Shown here piece after piece: positions 39,872-40,678 of a stretch of DNA of 40,678 nt (positions within the stretch are counted from its first letter, which is position 1; the number at the start of each line of letters is the position of its first letter). The notes beneath the pieces are model-generated. The model saw only the letters and a program-made list of their open reading frames with translations. It made no database searches and was not told the origin of the DNA. Made by a program: the position numbers and the translations under genes. The DNA is taken from the NCBI GenBank assembly GCA_964556145.1, contig CAZKVD010000006.1:1-40678 (forward strand), written 5' to 3'. This stretch comes from F1-20-MAGs119 sp964556145. GTDB taxonomy: Bacteria > Actinomycetota > Acidimicrobiia > Acidimicrobiales > Ilumatobacteraceae.

Positions 39872-40678
39872 TTGAGCAAGCGTTTGAGCAAGAAGTGGTT
39901 GCCATTGGCAGCCACGGTCGCTCTCGGTGTCGGTCTCGTTGCCTGTGGCGACGACAGCGGCTCGAGCAGCGAAGACACCACAGCAGTCGAGGAAACTGCG
40001 GACACGACTGCAACTGCAGATACGACCGCAACCGCCGACACCACTGCAACCGAAACATCCGAAGCACCGGCCGCCACTGGCGACTGGGCGGCCAACTTCA
40101 AGGCATGGGAAGAGGGCGCTGCGCCCGTCGCCTGTGGTCCCGAAGAGGGCCAGCCCCTGAAGGCTGCATGGGTGTACGTCGGTCCGATCAACGACGGTGG
40201 CTGGACACAGACGCACGACGAAGCTCGTGTAAAGGTGCAAGAGCACTTCGGCGACAAGATCGAGACCACCTACAAGGAGAACGTGCCCGAAGGTGAGCAG
40301 GTTGGACAGGTCATCGAAGACCTGATCGCCGATGGCAACACCGTGATCTTCGGTACGTCGTTCGGATTCCAGGATGCGTTCGTTGCGGCTGCCGAGAAGC
40401 ACCCCGACGTCTGCTTCGAGTTCGCAACCGGCTACAAGGGTGGCGCGAACCTGTCGCAGTTCTACGGCGCAGCTGAAGACACCGACTACCTCGCAGGTAT
40501 GGCTGCAGGCGCAGCATCGAAGACCGGCAAGCTCGGTTACCTCGGTTCCTTCGGCATTCCCGAAGTTGTCCGCGGTATCAACGCGTGGACACTTGGCGCA
40601 CGCGCGATGAACCCCGAAGCAACCGTGAAGATCGTGTGGGTGAACAGCTGGTTCGACCCGCCGACCGAGCGCAAGCAG
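39872..40678 (+). CDS. BMP-family ABC transporter substrate-binding lipoprotein (partial)
   Basis: The first 269 residues are present and the gene runs off the window. The TTG at 39872 is chosen because GGAGG lies 5 nt upstream. The signal peptide ends in lipobox LVAC (Cys near residue 25). A Thr/Ala/Asp linker containing three copies of a DTTATA-like unit follows. The mature domain then matches the Med/BmpA family: AAWVYVGPINDGGWTQTHDEAR near 96-117, IADGNTVIFGTSFGFQDAF near 150-168, and NLSQFYGAAEDTDYLAGMAAG near 194-214. Characterised relatives bind purine nucleosides for ABC import. The permease and ATPase genes would lie downstream, outside the window. Confidence 0.93.
   Translation, partial: MSKRLSKKWLPLAATVALGVGLVACGDDSGSSSEDTTAVEETADTTATADTTATADTTATETSEAPAATGDWAANFKAWEEGAAPVACGPEEGQPLKAAWVYVGPINDGGWTQTHDEARVKVQEHFGDKIETTYKENVPEGEQVGQVIEDLIADGNTVIFGTSFGFQDAFVAAAEKHPDVCFEFATGYKGGANLSQFYGAAEDTDYLAGMAAGAASKTGKLGYLGSFGIPEVVRGINAWTLGARAMNPEATVKIVWVNSWFDPPTERKQ
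40001..40054 (+). repeat. Three 18-bp tandem repeats in the lipoprotein linker
   Basis: Three imperfect copies of an 18-base unit of the form GA(C/T)AC(G/C)AC(T/C)GCAAC(T/C)G encode DTTATA, DTTATA and DTTATE. They extend the flexible spacer between the lipid anchor and the binding domain and could vary in copy number. Confidence 0.7.

Noticed and set aside
1..40678. Hidden selenoprotein (in-frame TGA) prompted by the tRNA-Sec
   Set aside because: All recognised genes have full-length domains ending at plausible stops; no gene continues with family sequence after a TGA.
1..40678. CRISPR array, insertion sequence or prophage
   Set aside because: No spaced repeats, transposase, integrase or phage structural gene is visible; the only tandem repeats are within coding linkers.

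Overview
The window is about 40.7 kb of dense, high-GC bacterial chromosome. The gene set points to an actinobacterium, most likely of the Acidimicrobiia (Ilumatobacter-like). That placement is an inference from family content: an F420-type LLM oxidoreductase, a DUF2236 protein, a group 2 sigma factor, an MprAB-like two-component pair, TopA with a Lys/Ala tail, MMPL and acyl-CoA dehydrogenase families, and a streptomycete-style Tad locus. No rRNA, CRISPR, prophage, insertion sequence or origin was seen, and no gene-free stretch exceeds 300 bases.

Layout. 1-5.4 kb: end of a small protein, then a catabolic block: a tandem NTF2-fold protein divergent from a cytochrome P450 and a TIM-barrel sugar-isomerase-like protein, facing an LLM monooxygenase and an acyl-CoA ligase. 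5.4-11.6 kb: DUF885 metallopeptidase-like protein, L,D-transpeptidase, metallo-beta-lactamase hydrolase with an AI-2E-type permease, DUF2236 protein, and class I amidotransferase. 11.6-16.6 kb: YcaQ/AlkX-type DNA glycosylase, cyclophilin, a zinc-less DksA-like small protein, BI-1 membrane protein, sigma factor, an unknown membrane protein and, directly upstream of it, a selenocysteine tRNA. 16.7-21.9 kb: compact Tad-type pilus operon (TadZ/CpaE-like, TadA, TadB, TadC, Flp-like pilin, TadE-like) running into a STAS protein and an iron-sulfur photolyase. 21.9-29.6 kb: response regulator and sensor kinase, acyl-CoA dehydrogenase, nucleotidyltransferase, RsgA, MMPL transporter. 29.6-34.3 kb: topA-tmk, a DUF4287/DUF1801-like protein, an SDR. 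34.4-40.7 kb: small lipoprotein, two large secreted repeat proteins (RCC1 and delta-60), tRNA-Arg, a LysM/lysozyme-like protein, tRNA-Ser, and the start of a BMP-family substrate-binding lipoprotein.

Gene expression architecture is the most striking global feature. Fourteen starts have a TAnnnT -10 element 6-9 nt upstream of the ATG/GTG and no Shine-Dalgarno sequence, as expected for leaderless mRNAs. About ten others have clear purine-rich ribosome-binding sites. All eight convergent gene pairs end within 10 bp of each other or overlap, leaving no room for classical intrinsic terminators. The other main discovery is a 96-nt tRNA-Sec (selC) with a TCA anticodon, which implies that the genome can insert selenocysteine. 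No selenoprotein or selA/selB/selD is visible in this window.
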